DNA of 64,000 nt, taken from contig VZDJ01000116.1 in the NCBI GenBank assembly GCA_008694505.1, forward strand, positions 19,829,716 to 19,893,715, in the 5' to 3' direction. Origin of the DNA: Cyanoderma ruficeps. Lineage: Eukaryota; Chordata; Aves; Passeriformes; Timaliidae. Below the pieces are notes generated by a model, which saw nothing but the letters and a program-made list of their open reading frames with translations, had not been told where the DNA came from and did not search any database. Positions 1 through 12,300 of the stretch are shown in pieces. Numbering within the stretch: position 1 is the first letter of the stretch; each line of letters begins with the position of its first letter. The translations under genes and the position numbers were made by a program.

Positions 1-3000
1 TCAGTTATCAGACTTTAATCTAGGAGTGGTTCTTACTTGACTTGTTTAATAGTAAAGTGTCTCTGAATTAAATTTCCACGCAAAGGCTGATCTCAGTTGT
101 TGAGGTAATAAAAAGATTTCAATGGTGAACATTCTGGGGTTTGTGCTTCCCTTTATTTCTGCACTCAAAGTGATACGATGGATGCATTTTGGTTTAAAAA
201 GCAGAAAAGGAAACATCAAAGTACCCTGACCTGTTTCCAAAATAGCAATGCAACTCCAGTTGAACAGCCAGTCCTTCATCTGGGGAACAGGTTGGCCTCA
301 GGCCTCCCCCTCTTCATCTCTCCCTCCTGGAGATGCAACTAACTTAGCTGAAGACAAAACTTCTTAGAATAGCAACCTCTTAATTTATAGTCTTCAAGAG
401 TCTCTCTTGTGAAAATAATTAGCTTTCAGAATTAGTTTTGGTCCTTAACTGAGCCTCATTGACTTTATCTGCTTCATTTGCAGAATTAAGCATGATGTGC
501 AAAAATAATTCAGTAATAGGAACTATTCTTCATGTATCATTTTTCATCAAAGGACACATAATGAATAATAATAACAGACAATTTCTGAATGGAAAAAAAA
601 AGAGATTCCAATTTAAAAATGGAACAAAACAAAAATTAATTTGGCTTTTCTTAGCATTTTGTCAGATTTAGGACTGTAAAAGAACCATGTGAACCAAGAA
701 GCAGAATTATCACTGAGAAGGGCATTTTCCCAAACCTTTATTGACTTTTGAAACCCCTGGTGTAAATTATTTTAGACTAATTGAATGTGATTCAACTGTG
801 CCAGTATGCACTAGCTAAGAATCTTGATAATTTTATAGATACTGTGTAAAGATCTGAACTAATGAGTGCTACACTTCTATTCGATTCATTGAGCAAATCA
901 ATAAACAACTAAGGAAAGAATTATGCACATTGATTTAGTAGGAAGAAACTTGAACCAACATTGGGAAAGTGAAGCACGAGTCAGGGCCAATGTGGATTAC
1001 TTTAAACTGTGTCACTTGCCCTGGATAACCTTGGACACTTCACACGGGGCCTCTAAAGCTTGCTTGCCTTAGCACTGAAAAGAGCACAGCCACTGACTTA
1101 CTGGCTCCAGCAGGAATTTCTTCAGATCTTTAATGAAAGATGCTAAATTCAAGCTACTGGGAGTGCCCAGGGACACTGTGAGAGCACGAGGCAGAGGATA
1201 TTCCTGTGGTTACTCTGGGACAAGAATGGAACAGCAGATATGAACCCAGAGAGAACCTGGACATAAAAGCCAGGATCTACTTTTGATGAACAAAGGCAAC
1301 CAAAAACAGTCTTGAGAATCAAGGGCTGCTCTGTACACTGAGCAAAAGATGAGGGAGAGAGGGCTAAAGTCACGTGGCAGGAGTTAACTCAAAGGTGTTA
1401 AGACAAGAGATTTACACAGCTCTGCTGCAGCACACGAGCAGCTATTAAGAAAAACTGGCTACAGGAAAAAAGCCCCTGGTTCAAAGTCTTGGTTCACATT
1501 ATTCCATTCTCTCCTCATCTGCCTCTACTTCTTAATACTGGCCTAACCTCCCTGAAGTACCAGTGGAAGACTTGATCTTCATTCAAAGACATAGATGTTA
1601 AAAAAATCTCTCCCAGTAAACATTAGATGATTTACCCCATGTATCAACCTCTTCCTAGAATTTAATTTCCAAGACTGATTGGCACAATTTTCTGTAAGAT
1701 TTAAAGGCATTCACTGTCATGATGTGGTTGCTAGAAATATTTTGGTGATGGGCACACCTGAAGTACATCAGAAAAAAGAAAAGTACCGAAAGCAAATACA
1801 CTGAAACACTAAAGATTAGGAGTGTCGTCCTCAGTTTTTTTGCTTTGTGAGTGTTTAGAATTTTGTAGTGGAGATTTTCACGCAGCTTGATGTAAATTAA
1901 GGATATATTTAGAATCATTTACTTTGTTTACACATTTCTCCTCTGGGAGGAGAGATATGATTGATGGTGATGTTCACCAACAAGGTCAAAGAAGTGGCAA
2001 CCTGTGTAACCAATCTTTTGCCTTCTGATCAAAGTGTATATAAAATGGAGTCAAAAAATTAAAATAGGACTTTCCTGCCTGACCTTCTATGCCTGCCTCG
2101 TCCTTTGTGTGTCATGAACAGCGACATAGGAGGGTGGATGAAAGAAAACTCCAAACTATAAAATAAGATAGGAGCTCCATCAGCTACAAAAAAGCAGATG
2201 CAAAACTAAATCTGCTTTAAGGAAAGAATCTCAAGAGGTATATGCTTACAGGCTTCCTGAATGCCACTCTCAATGGTTTCAAATCCACAAGAGGTATTTA
2301 ATCTCTGCAGTTCATCACTGTCCATTTGATATTCAGTCATCCATGTCACTTCCCATCTCTTTGGCTGGATACAGACACTGGCCACAGCTGCAACATATTG
2401 AGTACAGTTGGCTACCAACCAGCTGATGTCACCATTTGCCAAAGTCTCCATCCTGCTATGTTGCTGAGAGCTCTTCTCAGAGAAAAGATTAATGGCCTCA
2501 AATGTCATTAACTATTTGCTCCTACCCTGTTTTGTATTCTTTTACAGTAATTTTGTGTAGGCCAGTGAAAAGCACCCAAATGGAGAAACAAAGAGAAATT
2601 TAGGATAACACTGAAACCTTTACGTGGAACATCACTTCAGAATTGTCATGTATCTCCTGCTTATATTTCATCTGACTATAAGAAAATGCATTTGTTATGT
2701 TTGACATAAAGCCCCCACTACTAAACAACATGGAAAGAAGATAATTTGTGAAATGCATAAATAAAAAGATAACCCCTCAGAATCCTCCTATTGAGTAAAA
2801 CCATACACCGAAATAAATGGAGTAATCATAACTCCCCTCTACTGAATTTTAAGTCAAATATTTTCCTACTGAGCATTCATTTTGAACTGGATTTGTGCTA
2901 AAAATAACTCAGTTTCTTGAAATGTTACTATTACAGATTTGCCTTTCACTGAAGAGAAAGATTTTTGTGCTTTTGAAGTAGCATATCTGTATTGTGTAAT

Positions 3001-3837
3001 AATCAAATTCACCAAGCCCATCCATGAAGATGGTGAAACAACTACATTCCAGCCCAGGTGGCCAGTGCAAAATCTGTGTGGCTGTTTTTGCAAAATTTGG
3101 GATATTTCAGTGTTGTTGCAGTCATAGCATGAAAATCAAAGACCAGTGTTTGACAACTGCCAATTATTTCTGCATTTTTAAACAGGGTGGTAGTCTGTCC
3201 TCAGCTACTGTTAAATGAAGCAGAGCAATCAAATGACCCAATTAAAATAAATAAAAAAATATTATAAAAAGGAAAGCCACAATATTCCTGTCATAAATAC
3301 AAGATTTTGCGAATGTGTTTTGGGATTCTGCAGGATGAAAAGGCCTTTTGATTTTTTAGGAAACTGTGAAGAATAACTTTGCACTGACTACAGAAAGTGG
3401 AGAGGATCAAGCACTTTTTTTGTATTTATGTATTGGGCGGAATTGTCCTATGTTGCACATTGAGAAAAATTCCCCAGATTCATATGTAGCAGGTTTTTTT
3501 AGCTGTCAACAGCAGTCAAACTTTTTGAAAGTACTTTCGTCTCCAGTGGAAAATATTAGGAATGAAATTTCTAAATGCAAACAGATATGACAATAATTGA
3601 TTCTATGTATACATTAAAAAATAATCTGGGACAATTGTATGAAAGTGATATGTCAAGTCAGGAAGAAAATGACATTTACCATCTAACCACAGTCTCAAAG
3701 AGAGCATGAGACACAAATGCATTACCCTCATGGAAAACTGCATGGAAATGTACATTTGTCAAGTGGGGCACCACTGCAGCCCCACTGCCACTGGCCTACT
3801 GTGTTCATAAACATAAAACATGAGTGGCACAAAGGAG

Positions 3838-3945
3838 TATTATTGACTTTGATAAATGGGAAACCAAGACCGAGATTTTCAAGGGATAGTGGACATCTAA
3901 GTTCCTCTGAAGTCAATGGAAATTGTCTACCTAGAGATGAGTGGC
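3838..3945. repeat. Ancient amniote interspersed-repeat relic (uncertain)
   Basis: The text around GAGATTTTCAAGG and GTCAATGGAAATTG resembles an old sauropsid repeat that reads as 'gagattttcaaagg ... aagtcaatgggaatt'. Similarity is by recollection only and the family is not assigned. It could be chance. Confidence 0.3.
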
Positions 3946-5407
3946 TGGACAGGGAGACCTAAAAGTATGTTTACAAAGCCAAATGAATATGTATCAGATA
4001 AAAACAGAACAGCTTAATCCACCTCAAGGGGAAACAGCAAAATGTAGCCTCTCATGGTTATTAAATATGAATGAGATTTACTGGTAAATGTGAAAGTCCA
4101 TGAAACCACATACACCCCCCATGGTTACCCATGGCAGAACAGGGGTCTAGCTCAGGTGATGAAAAAAGGAATCTTTATAATGAAGTGCTTCCTTAAGGAA
4201 CTTTATTCCATTGCAATACTTGTGTAAACTATTCCCGTTTTATTCCCTGTATACTTGGAAGTTTATCTTCTAAATTAGAAAAAATAATTCAGAACTGTAA
4301 CTCCTTTGGGTGTGCACCTGCAAACTGGCAAACTCGCATCCATGCCTTTGAACAGCATGTTCCTTGCCCATGAGGACAAAACAGACTTCTATTCCTACCA
4401 GAAAAGAACACTATACATCAGAAGCACCTCAGAAGCAACTTAAGCTGTAGCCATCAAAATTTGCTCCCAATACTCATCCCAGCAATTTCAAGCATGGGGA
4501 GAGGCTGTTGAATGAGCTCTGAAACACTCTGGGAATGGCACAGTGAAGGATCACAGGCAAAATGGATGACAAAAACATGAGCAGTATCAGAATATGTTTC
4601 AGATCAGAGGGCAGAGACACTTTTTGTGGCTCTTGGACAGTTCTCACTGAAAGACCCCACCATTTTCTACTGGAGTTACTAGGAAGAGGAATGCAGCACC
4701 CACCAACCACAGAGAAAAACATTCTGACCATCCTAGTTTCTATTCACAGGAAAGAGCTGGCTGCATATGGCAAATAGTTTCTCTCTCCTCCAAAGGTTAC
4801 CATTTGGAGCCTGCAGGATGCCAGAGATGTTGATGGAGTTACACTGAAAATGACATTTCTTCTTGTCCATAAAAAGGGCCCTGAGAGCACTGCCAGGCCT
4901 TCCTTTCTCCACAGCCACAAAGACTCTGTTTTTACAGGAGAGAAAAAGAGAGGCATAAAAAGAGGGAGAAAGAGTAAGCTGCTGAATGCTGGAAGGGAGC
5001 TGGGTCAGATGTAAATTTGAAAGTTTATGGACTGGCTTCCTTGCCAATTTGTGAAGGAAGCGAGGAGAAGGGGAAATGAAGGAGAAAAGGAAGGAAAGAT
5101 TTTGCAGAGCAGTAAATCTCCATATTTTTTGTTTATTATATGGGTGGTGAAAATTGAAGAAGAAAGTCATTTGTCAAAAGAAAAGAAGACAGCTAGAAAT
5201 GTTGAGCAAGGGAAAGTTTAAGAATATGGGTGACTTGGAGGTTTGAGGCTCATAGCTAAGTTAACATGGCTTGAGCCATGGACATGGAGTATGGAGAGGC
5301 AGAGGTGCTTCCCTCAGGGCCAAAGTTATCTTTGCCCCTGGAATCTGAACTAATAAGGTGAGAGACAGCAAAGGAGCTATGGGACCAGAGGACACAGTTT
5401 AGTGGTG

Positions 5408-5486
5408 CATATGGCAGTGTCAGGTTATCAATCAAACTCCATGGCATTAGAGGTCTTTTCCAACCTTAGCAATTCTGTAATTCTAC
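5408..5486 (+). repeat. CR1 LINE 3' tail, truncated
   Basis: Contains the diagnostic CR1 end GAGGTCTTTTCCAACCTTAG followed by two degenerate ATTCTGTA-type octamers. It is preceded by CAGTGTCAGGTTATCAATC, which fits the CR1 3' untranslated region. Only the last 80 or so bases are recognisable, as is usual for 5'-truncated CR1 copies in birds. Sense to the plus strand, antisense to SORCS1. Confidence 0.7.
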
Positions 5487-6117
5487 AATATTTCAGGATT
5501 TTTGCTCAGCACAGTGTTTTATCTTTTAATTACAATCCTGCTAGGCCCATCTGCTTGGTAGGACCTTTTGGGTCTGCAGAAACACAGAGTCCTTGAGTCA
5601 TCACAACCTATTGCAGCTGTTCACAGAGAAAACAATCCACAAGTGGCTCAGCCCCACTTCCAGCACCATGTAGAAGGCAGGCAGATTGTCCAATCCCATC
5701 CCTGTGCCTTAAACTAAGGAAGTTCTGAGCTGCCCATGTTTACCAGCCAGGTCTGTCCTCCAGTGCTTTCTAGACTCTTGACAGTGTCATAAACTTTGCT
5801 TCATGGAGCTACTCTGCAGTTTCTGTTGGCAGGAATCATCCCTTAAATCCTTCTTTCATTCTTCCTGCTTCCATGAAGTAAACAGGACTTCTAAGGGAAC
5901 ACAAAGGGGCATCTAAACTCCTAAAGACAGCTCCAAAGTGTGTTTCCAATGCTGGGGAGAAAAACAAAAAAAACAAAACAAGAAAACAACCTGCCCAAGC
6001 CAACCAACCAACCCCTAAAAAACCAGAAACATGAAGAGAAGCCCTAAGAGGATGTAACATGTGTAACATTATCCAGTGTATCAGATGCGTTCCCACCATA
6101 ATTATCAGTTCTAACCA

Positions 6118-6180
6118 TACACAAATCCCATACACATGCAGATATATATACCTCATATACATACAGACACAGAGAAATGC
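6118..6180. repeat. TA/CA-rich simple sequence
   Basis: Degenerate alternating purine-pyrimidine tract with CATACACATG, ATATATA and CATATACATACA blocks, 37 bases downstream (in gene sense) of exon v17. Likely a decayed microsatellite. Confidence 0.6.
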
Positions 6181-6216
6181 ATAAACATACACTTGTCCAA
6201 GTAATGGGCACGATAC

Positions 6217-6348
6217 CTGCTCTAGGTTTGCTTCTGATCTTTTTTTTTCTCCTGTGCCATCTTGATATGGTAAAATGAAGAGTTCAGCAGACGTGGGCAG
6301 GCCAGGGAGCACTGCGACCAGGACATGCTTGCTGGAAATACCTGTAGC
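6217..6348 (-). CDS. SORCS1: SORCS1 exon v17: membrane-proximal luminal region
   Basis: 132 bases, 44 codons (fragment residues 670-713), phase 0 at both ends, acceptor TCAG and donor CAG|GTATCG. It begins ATGISSKHVLVAVLPGLPTS and continues AELFILPYQDGTG, the conserved stretch before the transmembrane segment in SorCS proteins, ending in NLEQ. The donor departs from consensus at +4 to +6. If the intron is not removed, the frame stays open for 126 more codons, to a stop at 5836-5838. The next expected exon, starting with an ISE-like sequence, is not in the window. Confidence 0.95.
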
Positions 6349-9300
6349 CTGATACACAAACAAATCAAGTGAGGATGGCACCGAATGCTGAGAGCCTCTT
6401 CGTTAAGGCATCACAGTACTTTCACCATCTAGGGTATATCCTGTATGTCTCATTGGCTGAAATTTTGAAGTTAGGACTTTAATATCCCTAATTTTGACAT
6501 ATTTGACAAAATTCAGAGAAAAAGTATCCTACAGGCATTACTACCAGGGTCATCTCCAGTCTTATGTTTCAGCTGATGCTCCACAATCAGATTGCTGAGT
6601 TATTACCCAAAAAAGGACCTAGTTTCGCCCTCAGGAAGTTTTTTTTAGCCAAAGGAAGGAGAAACATAATTTGATGAATCTTCCTCCATTGCCTTTCTGT
6701 TGTGAATTATCCACCCAAGGCACTTAAATCTCAAGGTTTTGATTTAACCTGGAGTTTTCAGGTGCTGAATTCAGTTGGTGACTTTTAAAGCGGTGGGAAA
6801 AAAGTGCCTTCAGATACAAGGACAGATCACAGGTGCACCACAGAGATTCCCTTGCAGCAAGGACTTGGAAGCCTCTCAGACATAAACTGGACCTAAACCT
6901 CAAGAATTCTTCTCCACGGTCTTCTCAGGAATAAAGACATGGAGGACGTGCCCATTGGAGGAGGTGCTCATTGGAGGAAGTGGTGGATGCAGGACAAGGG
7001 GTCAGCAAAACTGATCATAAATCACCATTTTCTGAGCTTGACTTGTGGATAACCCTACAACAACTGCTGACAGTCTGGGGAAAACCCTGTGGAGTCCCCT
7101 CCAGCATACGCTAAGGAAAAGCATGTGACTCTTTTTATTTTGCTTTGTTTTGTAAGGTGTTTTTAGGAAAAAAACCTTATAAATATTTAAGGGTCTCTTA
7201 TATTCTTTAAGATTATTCTGTGAAGCCAGGGCTTGCATTTTTTTTTTTTTGCTTGCCTAACAGGTTGCTTTATGGTGTCAAGAAAGACATAGAATTGCCT
7301 TCATTTTCAGAGGCTGGGAACAATTTATTTTTTTTTCAAAAGTGGGAGACAGTAATCAGAAAATCAACGATGCGAGCAAATAATTACGATCAAAACAAGA
7401 AATAGGATATTTTGTGGTAATATGAAATTATCCCTACTCAGAGTAAAGATCAGATTTTAGCACAGAACTATAATTTTGTATGCAGAATTTTATCCAAGTC
7501 TGATGATATTCTGCAATAAGAATATAATACTTTAATAAAAGTTCATAAAAATTCTATAGCACAGCTATAATTTCCTATTGAATTATTTAGTTATTTGACT
7601 CATTTTTATAGCTTTTTCTTAATTGCTGTAGAAATCTACTGGGTTTATCTTTAATTTTTACAGGAACTTCTCACAAAGCCTTGTTTAAGGTGAATCATTT
7701 AGCTATAAAAGAGATAATTAGCAATCAATTTTTATTTTTTTAATCAAATAACAAAAAGACTTTGTGTTTTCACTGCTCCACTTTTGGAATGTAGCCTTGG
7801 TACTGTGGTTTTACAATTCTGCTTTTTTATGGTTTGATTTTGCTTTATTGAGATGTTTATATTCTGAACATTCATCCTGAAGACAAATGGATCCTTGAAT
7901 ACTTGATACAGACATAAATATGTCACAAGATCAAGCTCCAGGAAATGCTCTTTTTTTCCCTTTCCTCCGGTCTTTTAAAAAAATATCAGAAAAAATCTCA
8001 GAAACAATCCAGGCTAGTTTGTACACCTGATTAGTACACAGTTTTTCGCCAGTTTTTGCACAGATGATGCCACAAGTAACACTTAAGCTTGCTAATAACA
8101 TCGACAAGCCTTTTGTCCTTTCAAAATTTGAATATCGTTATTTTTAGAAAAAAGCAGAAACACTATTTCAAACATTTCCTTGCACTATTTTTCTACTGAA
8201 ATGAGAACCCCCAGCTATCTCTTCTAACTCTTCTTATCTCCTGAATTTCAAATCCAAATCTTCAGCTAAACTAGAATATTTTTGTGACATTCTATTCCAT
8301 AGTTAAAGAAGGAGCTTCAGAGCTTCTCTACAGTGTTGATGGGAAAACCAGCATCCAGTCCTGCCCTGTGAGCCTCATGCTATATAAAGCACTTAAAGTA
8401 CTTGCTGTGGTGTCCTTCTGTGTAGTAAAAATTGTTTAATTTTTGGTCTCACAAATTTTCTACAGCATATTTGCATCTCCATTAGAACAGCATTGCTTTA
8501 CACTGAAGGCTGACTCTGGGCACCAGATTGCCATAGGATGAGAACACTTCACCTGTCTAAAATTTAGGATGCTGGCCTCAAATCCTGCCAGTTCTCCATT
8601 TCTGGGTGGAGGAAAGAAAGAGACACTCTGAGAGAACAGCTGATCCAGTTGTATTGAAGGAGCAAATCAGGAACCAGAACCCTTGTAACAGAGGTTATGT
8701 CCACAGCTTACCTCCACCAGAGCTCTCTTGACTACTCTGCTGATGTCCCTTCTCCACTCTGGGATATCTGGATTGTAGTCATCGAGGTTTGGAGAGAATG
8801 ATAACCTCAGGGACTGAAATTTCTCTGCAGATACAATGACAGAGTGGTGAGGAAAGACTGAAATGCCTTAATGCCAAACAAGGGGTCAGAACCTTGTGAA
8901 ACCTTGTGCAGCTCATGTTTTGCTTAATCAATTTGCAGATGGTGAGGGAATCCAGGAGTGCAGTGTGCCTGAGAGACTCTTTGAGAGATGTGGAGAATCT
9001 GGGAGATTCATCACTTGAGTGTCCTGGAACTGAAAGAGGTGATCAGTCCTTACTTGAGCAGAGTGGATGAATAGCGCTGCAAAGGGAGCTGTGTTAGGAA
9101 TGTAAATGAAATATTACCTTCAATTTGACTTCTGGAGCAGGCACAGCCTGTGTAGGAAACTGTGACTGGATGATCTCATAAATGTGCCCCAAACCCTAGA
9201 GATCTTAATTGGAAGGCAACAGGGATAAATGTGGGGAGAGGACTAGCCTTGGAAAATGTACCTAATCTTTGTTGCTGTTAGCAGAGGTGCCCATATTGAT

Positions 9301-12300
9301 CACACTCAGCTAAAACTGGGATTCCCAGTGGGTTTTAGGCTCCATCTACATTATATGGTATTTGTGTGCCCTAACTGTTTCTGACTCAATAGAACAATGT
9401 CAAATCAGTACAGATTTCTGTGCAGAACTGCAGCACACAGCATTGATTTATCTCTCAAGCTGAGCAGCTTTTGTGTGAGTTAAGAGGCCTCTGCTGGCCA
9501 AGAAGGGGGAAAACCAGCTTACAAAACAAGCTAACATTTTGACAATCATGTAGGATGATCAAAGAGTGATGAAGCACATGCAGAGGGCTCTGGAAAGGAG
9601 ATCAATGTTCTGCAATCATGTCAGTCTGCACTACTGTCAGGCAGTGGCCTTCAGAGATATTACGCTGGACTGGTAACACTGGAATTCAATTTATAATCTC
9701 ACTCAAAGCATTCTGGAATAAAGACCTCTCGTTGCTGCCAGCTAACCTGGCTCTCTAAATGTTGACTATGGAGAATCCTGTGTGAAATAAAAGGGAAAGG
9801 ACTCACCATACACTGCAATAGTCTTTGTGTCCTGAAGAATGGTGTTTCCTGCTGAGACCTGAACAGTGATGGTGTTCATCCCTTCCACAGAAAATGTGAA
9901 AGTGATGCTCCCTTCCAATGTGATCAGTGGCTGCAAATACATCATAAAGGAAAAATTCAGTTAATTTGGCTGGAAAGGAAAAGCAAAAATGAGTTTGGCT
10001 CTCTAACCTATTGGGATGGTTTGAGGAGTTAGTTCCAGACTGGAAATTTCAGACTCAGGAGGGGACCTGTGATATGGCAGCTAATTTCCTAGAGAGGGCA
10101 CATCCCAAACAGGGATGTCCTCCTGAAGCTGAGAGTAAGATACCTAAAATTTCCAAAGGAGCTGTGTTTAAAGATTCCAGTGCTTCCTTTCCACTTAACA
10201 CGTTGGCTGTTTTGGATCTCATGTTTAAATTCCCACCTTTCCTCACCCCACAGAGAGGCCCAGATCCTGATATAAGGGCCTGCAACACTCACTGCTCAGG
10301 TAGCATGCTCCTTTCCTAAATCTAGTGCAAGTGCTTTATTTAAGGTGACTCAAGGGGGTTGTCACAGAACCAGCCAAATTAAGATTTCACATTTGCTGTC
10401 CCATGTTATCCTTAAATACAGAGACATCGTTTTTGTAAGTGCTGATGCTTGAGAGGACATAGATCCCTTTAGCTGTGAACCAGTTTATCAATGAGTAGTG
10501 TCCTCCAGCAGACTCTCCTTAACTTCTCTTTTCACTTGTTAATGAACTCTGGGTGAGATCTTCAAAGCATCCAGTATTAAGTCAAACTGTTGCCATTGTA
10601 GTCTATAGTAAAACTCACACTTCAATGAGAACAGAATTAGACCAACCCAGATCACTTAGGAGCTTAGGAGATCAGAGGGAAGGTTAAAAGGTGACAATCA
10701 CAGCCGGTAAGAACCTCTAGGGGGAGATGGTTGCTGATAGTACAGAGAGTTCTTTAATCTACACAAAAACGCATAACAAGATCCAACAGCTTGAGTCCCA
10801 GACTAGATAAATTCAGACTACAAACACGGTGCATGAGTTCAAAGCTGAGAATAATTAGCTGTGGGGAAATAGTTGGAGGAGATGGTCAGAAGGAGAAGCA
10901 GTGGATTTTCCATCATCTGAGGAAAATTATTAATGCAAAACAACAGTAAAAAGTCAGGTTCTGCCTTAGTCATAAAGAGTTAAATGAAGCAGAAGGTACT
11001 GATCAAACTCTCCAATCTGCATTATACAGAACAGAACCACATGTGATTGTGAAGCTCCCTCTTGGCTCTACAAAATCCATGACAACCTCTCCCCTCAGAA
11101 ACTAATTAGGGTTTCTGGGTACTTTAGCCACAATTACATGTGAAGTAACCCTTCTAGTGTCTGTGCAGATTCAACAAGACTGCAAGCACAGAGGGAGCAG
11201 AATGTGATGGATGACACTCTCATATCTGAGCAGAGCCCTGGGGCAGGGAGATGTGTTGGGCACCATTTCATCCACCTCTAGCACATGATAATAAGGTCAT
11301 CTTGCACCTTAGCATAGGGTGCTGAGGCTCAGCATAGGTCAGTTCCAGATATAAAAACAGCTTTAGCTTGACAGATGGTTTTCCTAAAAAATAATCTTCC
11401 AAAGCCCCTACTTTTTTTTCCTTCTTGTTACTGAAGGAGGATGAAGAAAAACAGTAGAAACTCTTCTGGATTTTGGTTAACTATGTTCACCTAGGATGGA
11501 ATTAAGGAATAAAGCTATTGGCAACTTGCAAGAAATAGCAATAAACCCTGCAGCTAAGTCACAGCCACAAACACAAAGCACTACTTTCATTTCCATGTCA
11601 GTACCTCCATGGATCATTAGTAAACCATCTCAGCACTCATCTACAGTTTTCTTGCATATGTGACTACACAGAAGCATTCCCAGATCCCTCTCTCCACCCC
11701 TCTTCTGTCAGAGCTCCTCCAGGATTATTTTGACCTCAGTCTATCAGGAATACAAACCTCTGTGTTGTTCCCAAACCACCAGACATAAGTGAGCGTTCCC
11801 ACTTGGCTCGGCCACAGCACTGCTGTGGCGTTGATCTCCTTGTTCTTCGTGGTGACAAAGGGCAGAGATAAGTGAACGTGTTCCAAGGGGCCTGCAGAAA
11901 CAGAAGCAGCAGGTGAATCCTCCCTCCATCTGAAAAGTCAGCCTGGGTGGGATATCCATTGGTTTAGGGAAGAAAAGTCTTCCCTAAAACACTCTGGGAC
12001 GTGACAGAACGTTTTGGGTTGGAACCATTTCTAGAGAGGAAGGCTTAAATCTGTTCCTCAGAGAACAGGAGCCCCACCTGTATCTGGAGCTGAAAAGCTG
12101 GGATGCTCTACTGCACCAATGTCATAAAGTCAGGAGCTTATATGACATTCACAATAGAGACAGAGGCCTGTTGTGTCAATATGGCCTTCACTGTGAAGAC
12201 ATAGGAATGTGCATGACAAAGCGCTTCAGTAGACATGAAGCATCTTTGCTTGAAAACTGCTATGATTTGGTGAACTTCAGCAGAAACTCTTTCTGAAGGC

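Larger units (their letters stand above)
1..6216 (-). other. SORCS1: SORCS1 intron after exon v17 (partial, runs off left edge)
   Basis: No SORCS1 exon was found here: I searched the reverse strand for the membrane-proximal NQN/KPGV segment and the transmembrane exon and saw neither. The stretch holds a CR1 3' tail at 5408-5486, an older repeat relic near 3838-3945, a purine-rich tract near 5054-5100 and a TA/CA-rich tract near 6118-6180. The rest is unremarkable AT-rich sequence. Open frames here (for example 4733-5170 minus) look like chance. Confidence 0.8.

Noticed and set aside
2206..2508. 100-codon minus-strand open frame with protein-like composition
   Set aside because: No recognised family, no splice sites or promoter context, and not a SorCS exon.
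4733..5170. 145-codon minus-strand open frame
   Set aside because: Low-complexity product of a purine-rich plus strand (near 5054-5100); no domain.
11990..12030. Possible CR1 end in reverse (GTTTTGGGTTGGAACC)
   Set aside because: Under 25 bases of similarity and no continuing CR1 sequence.
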